DNA of 64,000 nt from Antrodiella citrinella (lineage: Eukaryota > Basidiomycota > Agaricomycetes > Polyporales > Steccherinaceae), in assembly GCA_004802725.1 (NCBI GenBank), contig SGPM01000020.1, forward strand, positions 1-64,000, written 5' to 3'. Positions 1 through 11,861 of this stretch are shown here, in pieces. The notes under the pieces are model-generated. The model saw nothing but the letters and a program-made list of their open reading frames with translations. It made no database searches and was not told where the DNA came from. Position 1 is the stretch's first letter; the number at the start of each line of letters is the position of its first letter. The position numbers were made by a program, and so were the translations under genes.

Positions 1-720
1 CGTACACACAAAATTGAAGCACACAGAGCTTTGGATATCTGTTCTGAATCATTTGCTGGAAGGAATTCTTTTGATTCGCATTTTTAAGTAGGTTTGATTA
101 CCTGAACTCAACCAGCATTGAGCGTATAAAAATTTCCTTCCACCAAATAGCTCCCATACTACTTTATAGAGGATCTGTCTACTCAGTTTTTTTCTACGAC
201 GAATGTGAAGGGAGGACTATCCGACTACCACAACGGAGGGCTCGTCGACGGTTGCTGCGAATAGCGCTCAGGCTCATGGACGCTCTCGGGACTTTCCGTG
301 CCATGGATTGCCCGTACCCATACATAGTGACTACGACCTCTATGATTCGAATGCATGCAGGTGACCGATGATCTCGGTCTCCGGAGCGAGCCTGAGGCTT
401 GAAGAAGCGTACTCTGAGAATTCTTGAACTACTTACACGAGCGACGGCCCTAGTTGGATGATAGCAGCATCATCAGGCTCCAGGCTGGTTAAACGCGATT
501 CCACTTCGTGTGCAGTTGACTTGGAGGTATAGAAGAGTGTACAACTGGGCCCTGGCACTGGTACCAGTGGCGCCGGGAAAAGTTGTGACCCATGCTGTTC
601 TTATCTTATCTTATCCTTTATGGTTTTATGATCGACCTTCATACTACGTAGAGCAGGATCCTGTACGAAAGAGAACAAGACAAAGACTATGCGAGGCTAC
701 GTACGACACGACTACCTACT
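1..720. other. no gene recognised at left edge
   Basis: Only short frames without family resemblance are present. This is the 3' side of the minus-strand kinase pseudogene that ends at 721. I see no tRNA, repeat or transposon end. Confidence 0.4.
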
Positions 721-3326
721 CTACGACCGTGACTCGGATGCATTCCAGTTGTGACTAATCTGCGTGTTCAATTCTCCTTCTACTTGCAACATCCCAAGCC
801 ACGCCTCGTACACCATCTTTAGCGGTCGCAGGTATCGATCAAAGATATCGACGAGATTGAGGTGGTTCACAGGTTCTGCCTCAAGTAAACTCTTCATCGT
901 CTGTTCATATATATCAGACGCCTCTCTAGAACCCTTTCCATGTCCAAGGCGAATAAGTTCCAGGGGTTCGAAAGATCGCAGACGATCTGCGGACGAAGAA
1001 TGTATAGAGGAACGTGTGATCGTGGGCCTACGTTCTTGATGAAGATGCTCGTTCTCGACGCTGATACTGCAAAGCTCGTCCAGCATCACGATGATGAGGC
1101 TAGCTACAGCCCGAGCATCGTCAGAAGCCAAGAATGCCGCCCGCTTTGCGTCGCTCATCCAGCCCAAGATTGGTGTCGCTGTTATGTATCTCGACAATGC
1201 GAGCACATGAACCATGCCCCGGAATAAGGCAATGGAACGAATGGTGTGCGGATCTCCAAGGTCCCGTGTCACCGGACTGGCGCCGTACGGTAAGTGGAGG
1301 ACCTTATGCAAAGTGTCCGCCGCGATCTTGTGCTGATTCCTGCAGTCGCAACAATATCCGCCGCGACCTGTCGGCACCCAATTACCACCATCCTGGCATC
1401 TGGAGGCGAACAGCACCGCTTCGTCAGCAATTGGACCAGTTGGCGGTTTGCCATAATCTCCTAGGAGGTTCCGTAAGAGATTTGGCAGGTCGACCTCACT
1501 TTCAATTCTAGGCTGTGGGATGGGCATCCTGTCGTGAACGATCCGAGACGACCACATCCATAAGAAACTCGCTACACAACTCAAATCCGAATTTAAGCTT
1601 GGATTTGAGTTGGTGCAATTCGCCAGGTCCTCCCAATACCTCGAGAGCAATCTCAGGCGGGCAATGATGAGCATACCTATCAGGTCTGCTGATTCGCGTA
1701 GCTCTCCTCGATCCTTCTCCGAATACGACCGACAAATTTGTGCAAGCTGTTCTGGCTGCGGAGGGCTGTAACTGTGAGACGCCGGATTTGGCAAGTTTTT
1801 GAAGACTGCAAAAGACGCGAGGACAGAGATGAAGGAGCCAGAGCGGACAGAATCCTGAACGTCGATAGCATCCATTCTGGTAGTGAGCTGTTCCACGGAA
1901 GATGAGGTGGTGCTTTGCACGATGGTAGCTAAGCGTGCAACAACCTCGCGAACGGAGATTCGTTCCATGTGCTTCTGAGCCCAGTAAGCCTCTAGTATCG
2001 ACCACATGTCATCTCGCATGATCTGTCCACCAGGAAGGCAAGGTTAAGGTGGCCGTTCTCCTCTAATGTAGCGGCTAACAACCTGATGATCCTTGAGGGT
2101 TGGCAACGGAGGCATGCCTGAGTAGACCTGAACGTAGCTGTGAATAACTAGAGACAAAATGTCATCGAACAAACACTGACCTCGATAGCTGTGCATGCAA
2201 TTGAAAACACATCACTCTGAGAGGTCGGCCGGGTCCCCTCGAGACCGAATGCTTCTGGATCTATGAGCTCCGGGGCCTGCCATCGAATAGCACCACCACC
2301 ATGGATGGAACCGTAGTTGTACCCAGTACCTTCCGCGATAAGCGACATGCCGAAATCAGTCAGACACGCGTTGCCGCGCTCGTCAAGCAGGATATTTCCA
2401 GCGTGCAGATCGCCGTGCACGATGCCTTCCTCGTGCAGGTACTACAGGCCAAGGGCGGTCTAGTGAAGCTACAATCGAGAGGAGTAAACTTTTGAGTCCA
2501 ATACAACGACGAAGGACGACATACCCATTTGCTGATCGCCATAGCCAGGTCGTTGTCCCACATTTCACCTTTATTCCGTATGGTGACCAAGTGATGTCGA
2601 AAACTGCCGCTGTCAAACCAAGGCAGCACCATACAAAGTGTACCCTCGAAAACATTCTCTGATACGCCGAGAAATGGCACAATATTGCCATGAGCCAGGG
2701 TCTTCCATAAGAGAGATCAACGGTAGAATGCCTGCCGTGACAAGAGTGTATGAGAATGAGAGAGGCGTCATGCGACCATACACCCAACGACAACTGACCG
2801 CCTTCATATTTTCCTTCTGCGACTGTGCAGACATGACAAACACACGTCATTTCTTGAGTGCGACCTTGCGTCCTTGATATATGCCGCAGAACACATCAGA
2901 GAATGAGCCGGCACCATGCTGCTCGTCGTCAATCTTTACGACGCCCATGAGAATCAAAGATCCTGGCAGGATATCGTGTTTCAGGGCCAACTTCAGGGTC
3001 ACCTTCCGGAGTGTGGTTCGGTAGATAGAAAATGGTGAGCCACCCCTCGCGGCAGTCGGTGTCGCAGGAGAGTCCAAAACCTGGACGATCATCACTATAA
3101 GCAACTTATGGGAGAGAGTCGGACGCACCCTCCACATCTCGTCGAGAACACTCCGGGCATCCGAGTCGACGAGCGATGAGACCTCAGTAGGTAGATTGTT
3201 ATTTGCATTATCCAATGCAGTCTGGATGATCCGTCGGATCTCTTGTGGCTAGATTATCATGATTTGTCAGAGTGAATATGCTGCAGGAGAAGCGATGTAG
3301 CACACCGTGATGAGGGAACGCGCCAT
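721..3326 (-). pseudogene. decayed TKL-type protein kinase gene, inverted relative of the gene at 8691-11237
   Basis: Exon by exon this matches the plus-strand kinase gene at 8691-11237: a seven-codon first exon (3326-3306), an exon from 3248 with GAGSFSDVFCG and VALK, an HGDLHAGNILL / TDFGMS exon near 2440-2190, and a long last exon. The kinase half carries five in-frame stops where the other copy has sense codons: TGA 2849-2847, TGA 2719-2717 (replacing the glutamate of FYRE), TAG 2462-2460 and TAG 2444-2442 (both CAG in the other copy), and TAA 2046-2044 (CGC there). Both CAG-to-TAG changes are C-to-T transitions. The C-terminal half is open for 432 codons (2019-721) and recognisably homologous to the other copy, so a kinase-less protein from that half cannot be excluded. 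No intact kinase can be made from it. Confidence 0.85.
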
Positions 3327-4170
3327 TTCGACTGCACAGGCCCCAAACACCAGGTTGGTGTGTGCCACTCGATCCTGCGATACGTTCGTCCTGTTGTACC
3401 GATTGCGAAGAGCACAATTCAGAGATAGATGTCGGTGGTGAACAAAGACACTGTCACCGCCTCGCTATGGATATTACTCGCCGCTGTCAAGCTTGACAGG
3501 AAACATGGTCCATGGAACCTTCCTTGCTGCTGACTTTTCGGGCGAATTCGCAATCTCCACAAAAACACTCATGTGACTAATCCAGAGAATGCGCTCCGAG
3601 TTTCCGACCCACCAAGTGACTGCACATTGAATGCGAATCTGGAAAGTAGAAAGTGACGGTGAGCGGTTTAATATTTGGTCCGGGTGCATTGACTCACGTG
3701 GACCTGCGATGATTGCAACGGTGGCCGAAAAATCCTTGATACGAGCATATGTCTTCAGTGCCATCGTACGCTGCAGTCATCCGAAGTTGAGTCAGCGTAG
3801 CCCAAGTAGGAATGATAGCACTCACAAAGTAGCACCAGATGCACGACTATTGGGCCAGAAAGTAAGGTCAGTTCGACATAGAGTCAATCGGTCGTGAGAC
3901 AATATGCACGGCAGAATTTTAAAGAGGAGACGATAATCACAACGTCTATACACTAGTCAAGGCTGACCAAGTCTACGCAAAGGCGGACAACACGGAGGGG
4001 AGACTCATACTGTAGAAGTCAACAAGCTGAAGACGATGTTGAATATTCCAAGCATATCGACTTTCTTTACATCCACCAATTCTATGATCTGAGTATACAT
4101 TTTTTTTCAAGTGTTTGGCACTTACTGTGCCCATCATGCCGCAGACTGGAGTTTCACCTGTGAACAGACA
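3327..4170. other. gene-poor stretch, possible eroded minus-strand exons
   Basis: On the minus strand there are short frames with plausible splice sites, for example 4135-3960 and 3764-3474. I considered a relic of a fungal multi-pass membrane protein, but no segment is convincing. Treated as intergenic. Confidence 0.3.
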
Positions 4171-5802
4171 TCAACAAATCAGCGCTGCGCAGTGTACGCT
4201 AAATAGAAAGTCCACCTTCGCGAGGGCAGCCGAGGCTTTTCTCGAGATCTTGTTATGTGGATCCTGAGTATTGGCATCGCGCAATCTCTTGCTCCTGCGA
4301 GTAGTGGAAGCACCCTCTGTAGTAGATTGCTTTGCATTCTGTACATTCGCCTTCGACCCGGTGTTTTTCATCCCACCCTGCACAAAAGCCAACGCAGCAT
4401 CAGGTCCCCCTGTGCTGGCGTCATCACCAGATCCAGCAGCAAGGACGTCACAGACAGCCGGCCACTGCTTCCTTGCAGCCTCCGCGAGTTTTTCGTCGCC
4501 GACAACGGCCATGAACGCCTCTTGATAGTCGTAAGAAAACTGCAGTAGGGCAAAGTAATGCCGCGCCTCCGTGTTCTCCAACTCTGGATCGTATGAATAC
4601 GCGAGATTGCGTTGGGTAGCCACGACCGCGGCTTCTTGGGCGACATCGGGCAAACCTAGACGGGCAGACATGAGATAGACGCGAAGTGGTTTCGAGTCAA
4701 GGTCGTGTCGAAGCCACGCCGCCATGAAGTCGTTCGCCCGGACGACACGGTGCTTCAATGCCATCAGATAGACGGCTTCCGCCTGTGCATGTGCTAGTCC
4801 AGTAACGAGCGAAGAGGTCGGACTGAAAGACTCGCTGTCATAACAGAGTTGGAGGAGCGGCGAGAGGAGTGTACTGTCCATAACAACATCCACAGTGCAT
4901 GGCGAACCAGAGACTCTGTCCATACGGGAAGTCTCGGACGGTATGGAGTTGGGAAGGATACTGGAAGTTTTGGAAAGGATGTCTCGGTGTACATTGAATG
5001 CGATTCCGTCGCAGGACTTGACAACGACGTCGGGAAAGGTGGAAAGCCCAGGTGGATTGAATGGAAAGGAGTGATGGGCCTCAGTACGTGTTCGGTTGAT
5101 GTCCGTGCACATATGCATGTCAATGTTACAGTGCGCGCTCCAATCTCGGGACTCGGCATATGCATACGATAGCAGTCGATAGAATGAACCAGCAGGAATA
5201 TCGCGCATCTCCGGCTCTAGGTACAATTTCGCGGCAAGACTGCCAGGATGGGTCGCGGCCAAATGGTCGCAATCCTCTGGAGAGTCCGGGAATTCGTCTT
5301 CATGCTCAATACGCAGGGAAAGAGCGATGGAGGATGCGGCAGCTTCAGCTACCTCTGTGAGATTCCAGCGACATGCAAGGGCAAACATGTGTTCTTGTTT
5401 GCTACTCGTCGACAGATATAGCTGACTGTCAAAGACCCTCGTACAGTGACCCATCTCGTACTTGTGAGCGGCCCTAAGACAGTCCTCCACCTGTTCAAGT
5501 GGCAACTCGTCAATCTTCGGGTCGGATACAGGGTAGCAGATTCGGAGGAGGCAATCTAGAACGAGGAAGCTCTCTTCAACATCCACGATTTGAAGTGAGG
5601 AGGAGGACGGTTGTGGTGGCATCGCGTCGAACATGTCTCGAAAGACAGGCGAAACGAGGGACAAGATGATGTGGTGTACGAAGAATTGCTGACCGTCGCA
5701 TGAGCGAAGGATAATATCAGCATCCTGCTGGCTAGTGAAAGGCGGTTTCACTTCAAACGAGGTTGATTCGACGGTTGGTGTGGAGTGTCTGGTAATTGAC
5801 AT
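4171..5802 (-). CDS. protein with two BTB/POZ domains
   Basis: About 540 residues. Two BTB/POZ modules are visible. The first starts near residue 28 with DADIILRSCDGQQFFVHH, then SPVFRDMF. The second lies in the middle with FPDVVVKSCDGIAFNVHRDI. Each is followed by a helical stretch (EAAHKYEM-like and LMALKHRV). BTB domains mediate dimerisation and often act as cullin-3 adaptors; tandem weakly conserved BTB proteins of unknown role are expanded in mushrooms. The start at 5802 is preferred over an in-frame ATG at 5898 because its context (CCACCATG) is much better and the extra 32 residues look unlike protein. The tail has a basic patch (RRSKRLRD), a possible nuclear signal. A last intron near 4210-4165 could replace the final residues. 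Confidence 0.8.
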   Translation of the reverse strand: MSITRHSTPTVESTSFEVKPPFTSQQDADIILRSCDGQQFFVHHIILSLVSPVFRDMFDAMPPQPSSSSLQIVDVEESFLVLDCLLRICYPVSDPKIDELPLEQVEDCLRAAHKYEMGHCTRVFDSQLYLSTSSKQEHMFALACRWNLTEVAEAAASSIALSLRIEHEDEFPDSPEDCDHLAATHPGSLAAKLYLEPEMRDIPAGSFYRLLSYAYAESRDWSAHCNIDMHMCTDINRTRTEAHHSFPFNPPGLSTFPDVVVKSCDGIAFNVHRDILSKTSSILPNSIPSETSRMDRVSGSPCTVDVVMDSTLLSPLLQLCYDSESFSPTSSLVTGLAHAQAEAVYLMALKHRVVRANDFMAAWLRHDLDSKPLRVYLMSARLGLPDVAQEAAVVATQRNLAYSYDPELENTEARHYFALLQFSYDYQEAFMAVVGDEKLAEAARKQWPAVCDVLAAGSGDDASTGGPDAALAFVQGGMKNTGSKANVQNAKQSTTEGASTTRRSKRLRDANTQDPHNKISRKASAALAKVDFLFSVHCAALIC

Positions 5803-6193
5803 GGTGGTAGAAGAACAAAGGAATGGTGTGGTCAAAACTGAGACTCGTCGCAAGGTCGGGCCGCCGGTGTTGGGAATGGCCACAACTGAAAATATCATCT
5901 TATCTCACCTCCGGGAGAGCATCAGCGACGAAAATCCAGTTTATTTTGAATGTTCAATGCGTGATATGACCATAATAAAGAGAACAAGACATAAGAGAGC
6001 GAGACCAGAGAGACCTAACATATCCGATGCTAAATACGACAGCGACTGTCCAAAATGGAATACGACAGCGACAAAAAGACTTGCGAGATAGAGTATACGA
6101 CAGCAACTTGAATACTTGACACGTAGAAGGATACGTCAAGTAACCCATTAAGAAAAAACAAGAAGACCTACACAGAAAGAAAAGGTCAAACGA

Positions 6194-8234
6194 TCACAAC
6201 ACATGCTTCCCGCTCCGACCACTGGGTATCCTCGTCTGCGCATGGGTCTTCTTCTTCCTGAGATCCGACATAATCTCGCGCGTAATGGGCGACAGCTCTG
6301 TCGACGACGCCGGCGAGGGAGGGTCGCCGTTCACCAGGTTCGGATGGCGTGCGTCGAACAGTGCGCGAGAATGCGAATAAGATCGTACGCCCGGCGTTTT
6401 CGGGTACGTCCTCGGACGCGGGTCCTGCGGGCTGTTCTCTTTGTCAACGACTTCTGCTGGACGGCGAGAACGATTGTCTTTGGGAGCTGTGGCGACTTTC
6501 ATATCATCGTCGTCATCATCGTCGAAGACCATGGTGCTCGAGGTACGAGATGCGGTTCTGCGATGGGGACGAGTATGAACTGGAGTGTAGGGATCATGAG
6601 GACGAGGGTTAGTTTTCGGTATGCGAGACGGAATGAATGCAGGTTCTGCGATATCTAGACGAGAAAGAGATGTCTGAGACGCGCTGGGCGTATGTTTGGA
6701 AGAGGTTGCAACCGGCGCAGGACGAGGTCCTCTGGGTATCTTGCTGAGCTGTGCAGCGGTAGGAGTTGACGCCGGGATTGCTGGAAGCCCCTTCCCTGCG
6801 GAAGGCGTGTACAATATATTTAGGGTATCGGTGGAGCGGGACATAGGCGTGAGCTTGGTGAGAGTGGCATGGTGGATTTGGGCGGAGGATGTTTCGCTAG
6901 AAGCCGTGGGGCTAGAGTTCAGGGAGTTGGTGGTGGTAGATGTGGTCAAAGCGGGGGTGCTGGTAGCAGACGAATATGTAGACAAGGACCGAGTAGGAGG
7001 TTCCAATCCTGGAAGAGCGAGTGCTGGCAGAGGTGCAAGCACTTCTGCTTGTGCCCGCTTTCGCTCCAAGATGGATTTTCTCCTATCCGTAAGGAATCCA
7101 AACACCTCCGAAGCACGCTGAGGTGTCTTCGAGTCCATGTCTTGATATTCAGACGAGGTGACTTCATTCAGAACAGAGTGGTGATCAAAGTCAATGGAGG
7201 TCGTCCCGCTGAGCTCTACTTCCAGCGAAGAAATGACAGGCCAGTTGGCAGACGAATCTAGGTTGGAGTCATCGGAGGCAAACGTGGCGTTCGTAACGAC
7301 GTGAGGTTCGGGGTGATCGAAATGAGTGCCCTTGGGGGTTTCAAGGGGCAGAGAAGACTCTGATGCCATGCTGGTACGATCACTAGAGAATGCAGGTGAG
7401 TGAGTAGAGGTACAACTATAAGCAGAGAGAACGTACATTCTAGCAAGCTCTCTTTCAGCCCACGATATATCGCCTTCCATTGCAGTACAATCCGCAACGA
7501 GACCCGGAGCCATCTCGCCCATGAGTTGACGGAGAGTAGAGCCAGTCCGTTTCTTTTGCTCGCGACCTTCCACCTCGTAGACTGGGGTAGCGTTTGGCGG
7601 AGTGTTGGAGAACGCAGTAGACTGGATACGACCTTTGTCATCATACATGTAGAGGAGACTCGCAACAGATGGGTCTTGGCGCAGACGGAGGAGACGGCCT
7701 TGGTCGCGAGGAGTGAAAGGCACAGAGCGCGGGTTTGGATGAGATTTCGGTTTCGTTGGTGATTCATCGTAGAAGTGGAGATCGGCATGAGGGGCATCTT
7801 CCTTGGGTTCATCGAGCAGAGGAGGATTGGCGTTCGGGAACTCTGTTCGGGAGTGGGTCGTACGTCCGTGAACAGTGACGGTGTATGTGCCACTTCGCTT
7901 GATGGCGGAGGTAGTCGACCGTGCAGGAGTAGTGACGGGGGTGTTGAGACAAACAGTGTTGACGGGGTGTGCTGGAGATGAGTTGTAAGTTCACTTCCGC
8001 GGTACGACGAAACAGACACTTACGCAGCGGAGGCAATGACGTGTAATCAACTTCAGAAACCACAGTAAAATGTGCAGATGACGACCGTAATAGTCGCGTG
8101 GTTTCGTCTTGCCAAGGTTCCGCCGCCTTCAATCGACCTTGGGCGTCGACCGGCATAGGTTCTGGGTTGTGGTTTTGCTGTCTCTTCTTGGACTTGCGAC
8201 TGCCCATGGAGAGGAAACGTTTGATGAAGCCCAT
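6194..8234 (-). CDS. Ser/Thr/Pro-rich hypothetical protein
   Basis: Three exons can be joined. The first runs from 8234 (MGFIKRFLSMGSRKSKKRQQ) to a GTAAGT donor near 8022. The second begins about 7975, and an intron near 7440-7385 precedes the last. The product is about 590 residues, largely disordered, very rich in Ser, Thr and Pro, with a run of seven Asp residues near the C-terminal third and a basic end. A more ordered island near residues 180-260 (GRLLRLRQDPSVASLLYMYD) is the likeliest functional part. A KEN sequence in acidic/Pro context (VVDKENSPQDP) could be an APC/C degron, which would fit a cell-cycle protein, but that is inference. No family recognised. Confidence 0.7.
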
Positions 8235-8690
8235 CTTGAGAATAAGGAATGTCGTGAATAAGAGAGTGTCGTGGTCGTCGTCGGGAACAGATTTCGTGCT
8301 GCTGAAAGACTCGAGAGAACGTCGTCGTCAAGTTCAAAGTCGAACTGTGTCCAAATTGGGCCAAACAGTCGCGTACTGTCGGCGCTTAACGCTTCGATCG
8401 CGTCGCGTGTATATCACGTCCTCATTTCTTTTTCTTTTTCGCGTTTCTCCCGGTCTGTAAGTACGGAAGACTCGGAGCGCAGTTTCGGGATCAGTCGCCT
8501 GGGTGTGTTCATGGGACTCGGCGGCAGGAAAGGTTCCATGACTCCTGTAACTGTCAAGCTTGACGACGCCGCGTTGTAACAGCAAGTGACGCTCCTCGTC
8601 CACCCTCGGGCTCTCTGCGAACGAAATCAGTCGTAACGACGAGCACATCGCAGGATCGGCCGCCTGGTGTATTAGACCTGTGCAGTCAAA
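8235..8690. promoter_or_regulatory. divergent promoter region
   Basis: This 456 bp separates the Ser/Pro-rich gene (-) from the kinase gene (+). It is rich in TCG/CGA words (for example around 8390-8410) but has no clear TATA box. No coding sequence seen. Confidence 0.4.
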
Positions 8691-11237
8691 ATGGCCAAGC
8701 GCATCACGGTATGCCACTTCTCGTCTCCTGCAGGATATTCAATCTGACAACATCACGATGATTTAGTCGCATGAGATCCGACAAATCATCCAGACTGCGT
8801 TGAATAACGCACACAACAACCTGCCTACCGAGGCCTTGTCGTCACTATCCGAACCGGACGCTCGAGTTGTGCTCGATGAGATGTGGAGGGTGCGTCCAAC
8901 TTCTCATAAGTTCACGATCATAGCTGATGATCATCCAGATTCTGGACTCTCCTGCCTCACCGACTGTCGCGATCGGCGGTTTATCATTTGCGGTTTACCG
9001 AACTACACTGAAGAGAGTGACGCTGAAGCTGGCCCTCGAACACCACATTCTGCCAGAATCTCTGATTCTCATGGGCGTCGAAAGGCTAGACGAAGAGCAG
9101 CGCGGTACCGGATCGTTCTCAGACGTGTTCTACGGCACGTATCAGGGACGCAAGGTCGCACTCAAGAGATTGCGCGTGTTTGTGATGTCTTCAAAGTCGC
9201 AGAAGGAGAATTCGAGGAAGGCAGGTCATTTTCAGCTACATGGCCCCGTGATGCCTCTCTTACTCGCTTTTTCTGTCTCGTTAGGCATTCTACCGCGAAT
9301 GCCTTCTGTGGAAGAACCTGGACCACGAACACATCGTGCCATTTCTAGGTGTATCAGAGGACATCTTCAAGGGTACACTGTGTATGGTATTACTTTGGTG
9401 CGAGAGCGGGAGTCTTCGGGATCACCTGGCCTCTATAAGAGAGGAAGGCGTTATGAGCGACGATGATCTCGCCATGGCCATCGATAAATGGGTACGTGGC
9501 CCTTCGTCTTTGTGTTCACCTTCGAAACTTTACTCTCCTTGTCTGTAGCTTCACCAGACCACTCTCGGTCTTCAGTACCTGCATGAAGAAGGCATTATTC
9601 ACGGCGATCTGCACGCCGGTAACATCCTGCTCAACGAGTGCGGCAACGCATGTCTGACTGACTTCGGCATGTCTCTTATCGCGGGAGGGACTGGATACAA
9701 CTACGGTTCCGTCCATGGCGGGGGCGCGATGCGCTGGCAGGCTCCCGAGCTTATAGATCCTGAGATGTTCGGTCTCGAAGGCACCCGGCCAACTACTCAG
9801 AGCGACGTATTCTCGATCGCATGCACCGCTATCGAGGTCCGTGTGTTTCTTGAATCAATGTCACTAGTCATTCACATACTCTTATAGCTCTATTCGGGTC
9901 ATGCTCCGTTGCCAAATCTCAATGATCTCCAGGTTGTCCGCCGTTATCTTAGTGGGAAACGGCCACCTCGCCCTTCCCTTCCTGGCGGGCAGATCATGGG
10001 GGTCGCAATGTGGTCGATGCTGAAGGCTTGCTGGGCTCAGGACCGCAGGGATCGAATTTCCGTTCACGAGGCCGTTTTACGTATGGCTGGCATCGTGGGA
10101 CGCGCCGCCACATCCGTAGAGCAGCTCACCGCGAGCATGAGTACTATCGACGTCCAGGATTCACGCTGCTCGTTCATCTCCGTCGGTGCGGCGTATCACG
10201 ACGATACCTGGAACGTAGACAAAATGAAACGCCGTGCTGTGGATTTGGTCTTGAGTGTTGATCCAGCCAAGCAGTCTGCACTGACGGACCGACACGAAAC
10301 AATTACTAAACAATGGCTAAGATCGCTCGCGAAGGTTTGGGAGCTTTTGGAGGATTATGATTATGCCAACGCAGTTCCTCCCAAGTTGGACCTCGCATCG
10401 GAACGCCCTCATTTGAAGACATGCCCAGATCCAAGACTGAGTCGACTGTCGTATTTTATTTGGGCATGGGCATCCCAGATCGTCCAGACCAAGATGCACA
10501 TCACACAACCTTACGATCAGAGTCATGTTAATATCAACACCCTCTTACAGGCGGCTTCGGTCAAAGCTGATGATGAAGAGTTCCAAATGGCACTGTTCGC
10601 CTCAAGATGCGCCGTCAGTGGTGTTTGGGTACCTATCGAGGGAGGATATCGCTGCGACGGCGATCTCACCGGATGCGAAAAGCACAAAGTCACGACGGAC
10701 GAGCTGAATGCAGCAGCCGAGGTCGTTTCCCGCGATCCTCAGCTCATGGACGCATTCACGAAATTGCGTACGTGCATGATCAAAGCACTTGCGCTCGGAC
10801 GATGCATGATCACGGCGACGCCGCCAGATCTGTACTCCGAGTCAATGTTCGGAGAAAAGCAGACGGCATACTTGGACTCGGACGATGCACAGACTGCACT
10901 CTGCCTCGTTGGGATACTGATGGAGCTCGCCGGAGACGCGGTCAAAGCAAACGAAATATTCATGAAGCTCAGAGATGGGTATCACACAATGGTGGAGGAG
11001 TTGGTTCCGGTTCGCGAGGAGCTTTGGCGATCGCGCCGTGAGCGGAAAAGCAATGTAGAGGTTAGCAGGCCAGTACCTGACATCGATCTTCACTATAAAT
11101 TTCACCACAAAGTTGCTCTGTTGACTGGCTTTATTTTTATCATAAAGAGGCTTGGAGTATTGACATTGCAGAAAAAGGAACTCGGAAGGCGACGTGACGT
11201 CCTTGAGTCAAAGGACACTGGCAGCGACAGCGACTGA
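8691..11237 (+). CDS. TKL-type protein kinase with uncharacterised C-terminal domain
   Basis: Five exons: 8691-8708 (MAKRIT), 8767-9220, 9285-9491, 9549-9836, 9888-11237. The kinase domain has a glycine loop GTGSFSDVFYG, VALKRL (lysine), FYREC (helix C glutamate), HGDLHAGNILL in place of HRD, TDFGMS, and RWQAPELI in place of APE. These are hallmarks of the large mushroom TKL family. About 390 residues follow with no known domain, including an ASRC...WVP...GGY.CD...HK motif shared with the inverted copy and a hydrophobic stretch near the end (LLTGFIFIIKR). Oddities: the donor at 9221 is GC rather than GT, and near 8893-8926 the reading frame shifts by one relative to the other copy, so either a 34 nt intron (8893-8926) is removed or the gene is frameshifted. 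Substrate unknown. Confidence 0.72.
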
Positions 11238-11861
11238 ATAAGTTGGCAGCTGCTCGCAACGTACATGCTTCACATTGTATATTGTAGATAGTAGATCTTG
11301 CATACTTTCCTGATTTGACCGTGTGTTGAAGTGTGATATCTGCGCCAATGTCTGTCCGAACCAGTCGCGCCAAGTTCGCTGCGACTTCGAATCTAATTGA
11401 ATGCACCAGCTGGCGGCTCAGATACTGACACCAGTACCGAGGGTGTATGCATGTGGCGACATCATATATGATTGACTCACTCTTACACAGCAGCCACAGC
11501 TCAAGCCGCAAGTACTTCTCACTCGGAGTACTCACTGCGGCCAGTGTCCCGTTCGGCACCATCTCCAGCTGCGACAACCAGCTATTCCAAGTCACTCGTT
11601 TCACTGCGTTTTACACTTTTTTTGTGCCATATATTGCATTCTGAAGCGTTCCCTTAAAAGAATAAGATAAAGCATAACAAAAAGGAGTGTGAGCAAGTGC
11701 TCGCGAGGGTGAGAGGGAGTGTACCAATGACCAAGCACTGGATACATCGTCGTTACGTGTGGTGGTGGGGGCATCACTATTAAAATGAAAATCGTTACGT
11801 AGGGAGGTCATTAGTGAAGGCACGTCGTCATAAAAAAAACTCGAATCTCGAAGGTGTGCAT
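11238..11861. other. convergent 3' intergenic region
   Basis: Lies between the ends of the kinase gene (+) and the aspartic protease gene (-). No coding frame of interest. AT-rich runs near 11640-11700 may hold the 3' processing sites. Confidence 0.4.

Noticed and set aside
964..974. GGTTCGAAA resembling a tRNA B box
   Set aside because: No A box or cloverleaf can be folded around it, and it lies inside the kinase pseudogene.
3474..3764. Possible relic of a fungal multi-pass membrane protein (minus strand)
   Set aside because: A short piece (ALKTYARIKDFSATVAIIAG) vaguely recalls such proteins, but neighbouring frames do not continue the fold, so the resemblance is too weak to call.
6203..7261. 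Long plus-strand frames opposite the Ser/Pro-rich gene
   Set aside because: They are antisense to coding exons and consist of Arg/Val/Gly-rich translation typical of the complement of Ser/Pro codons.
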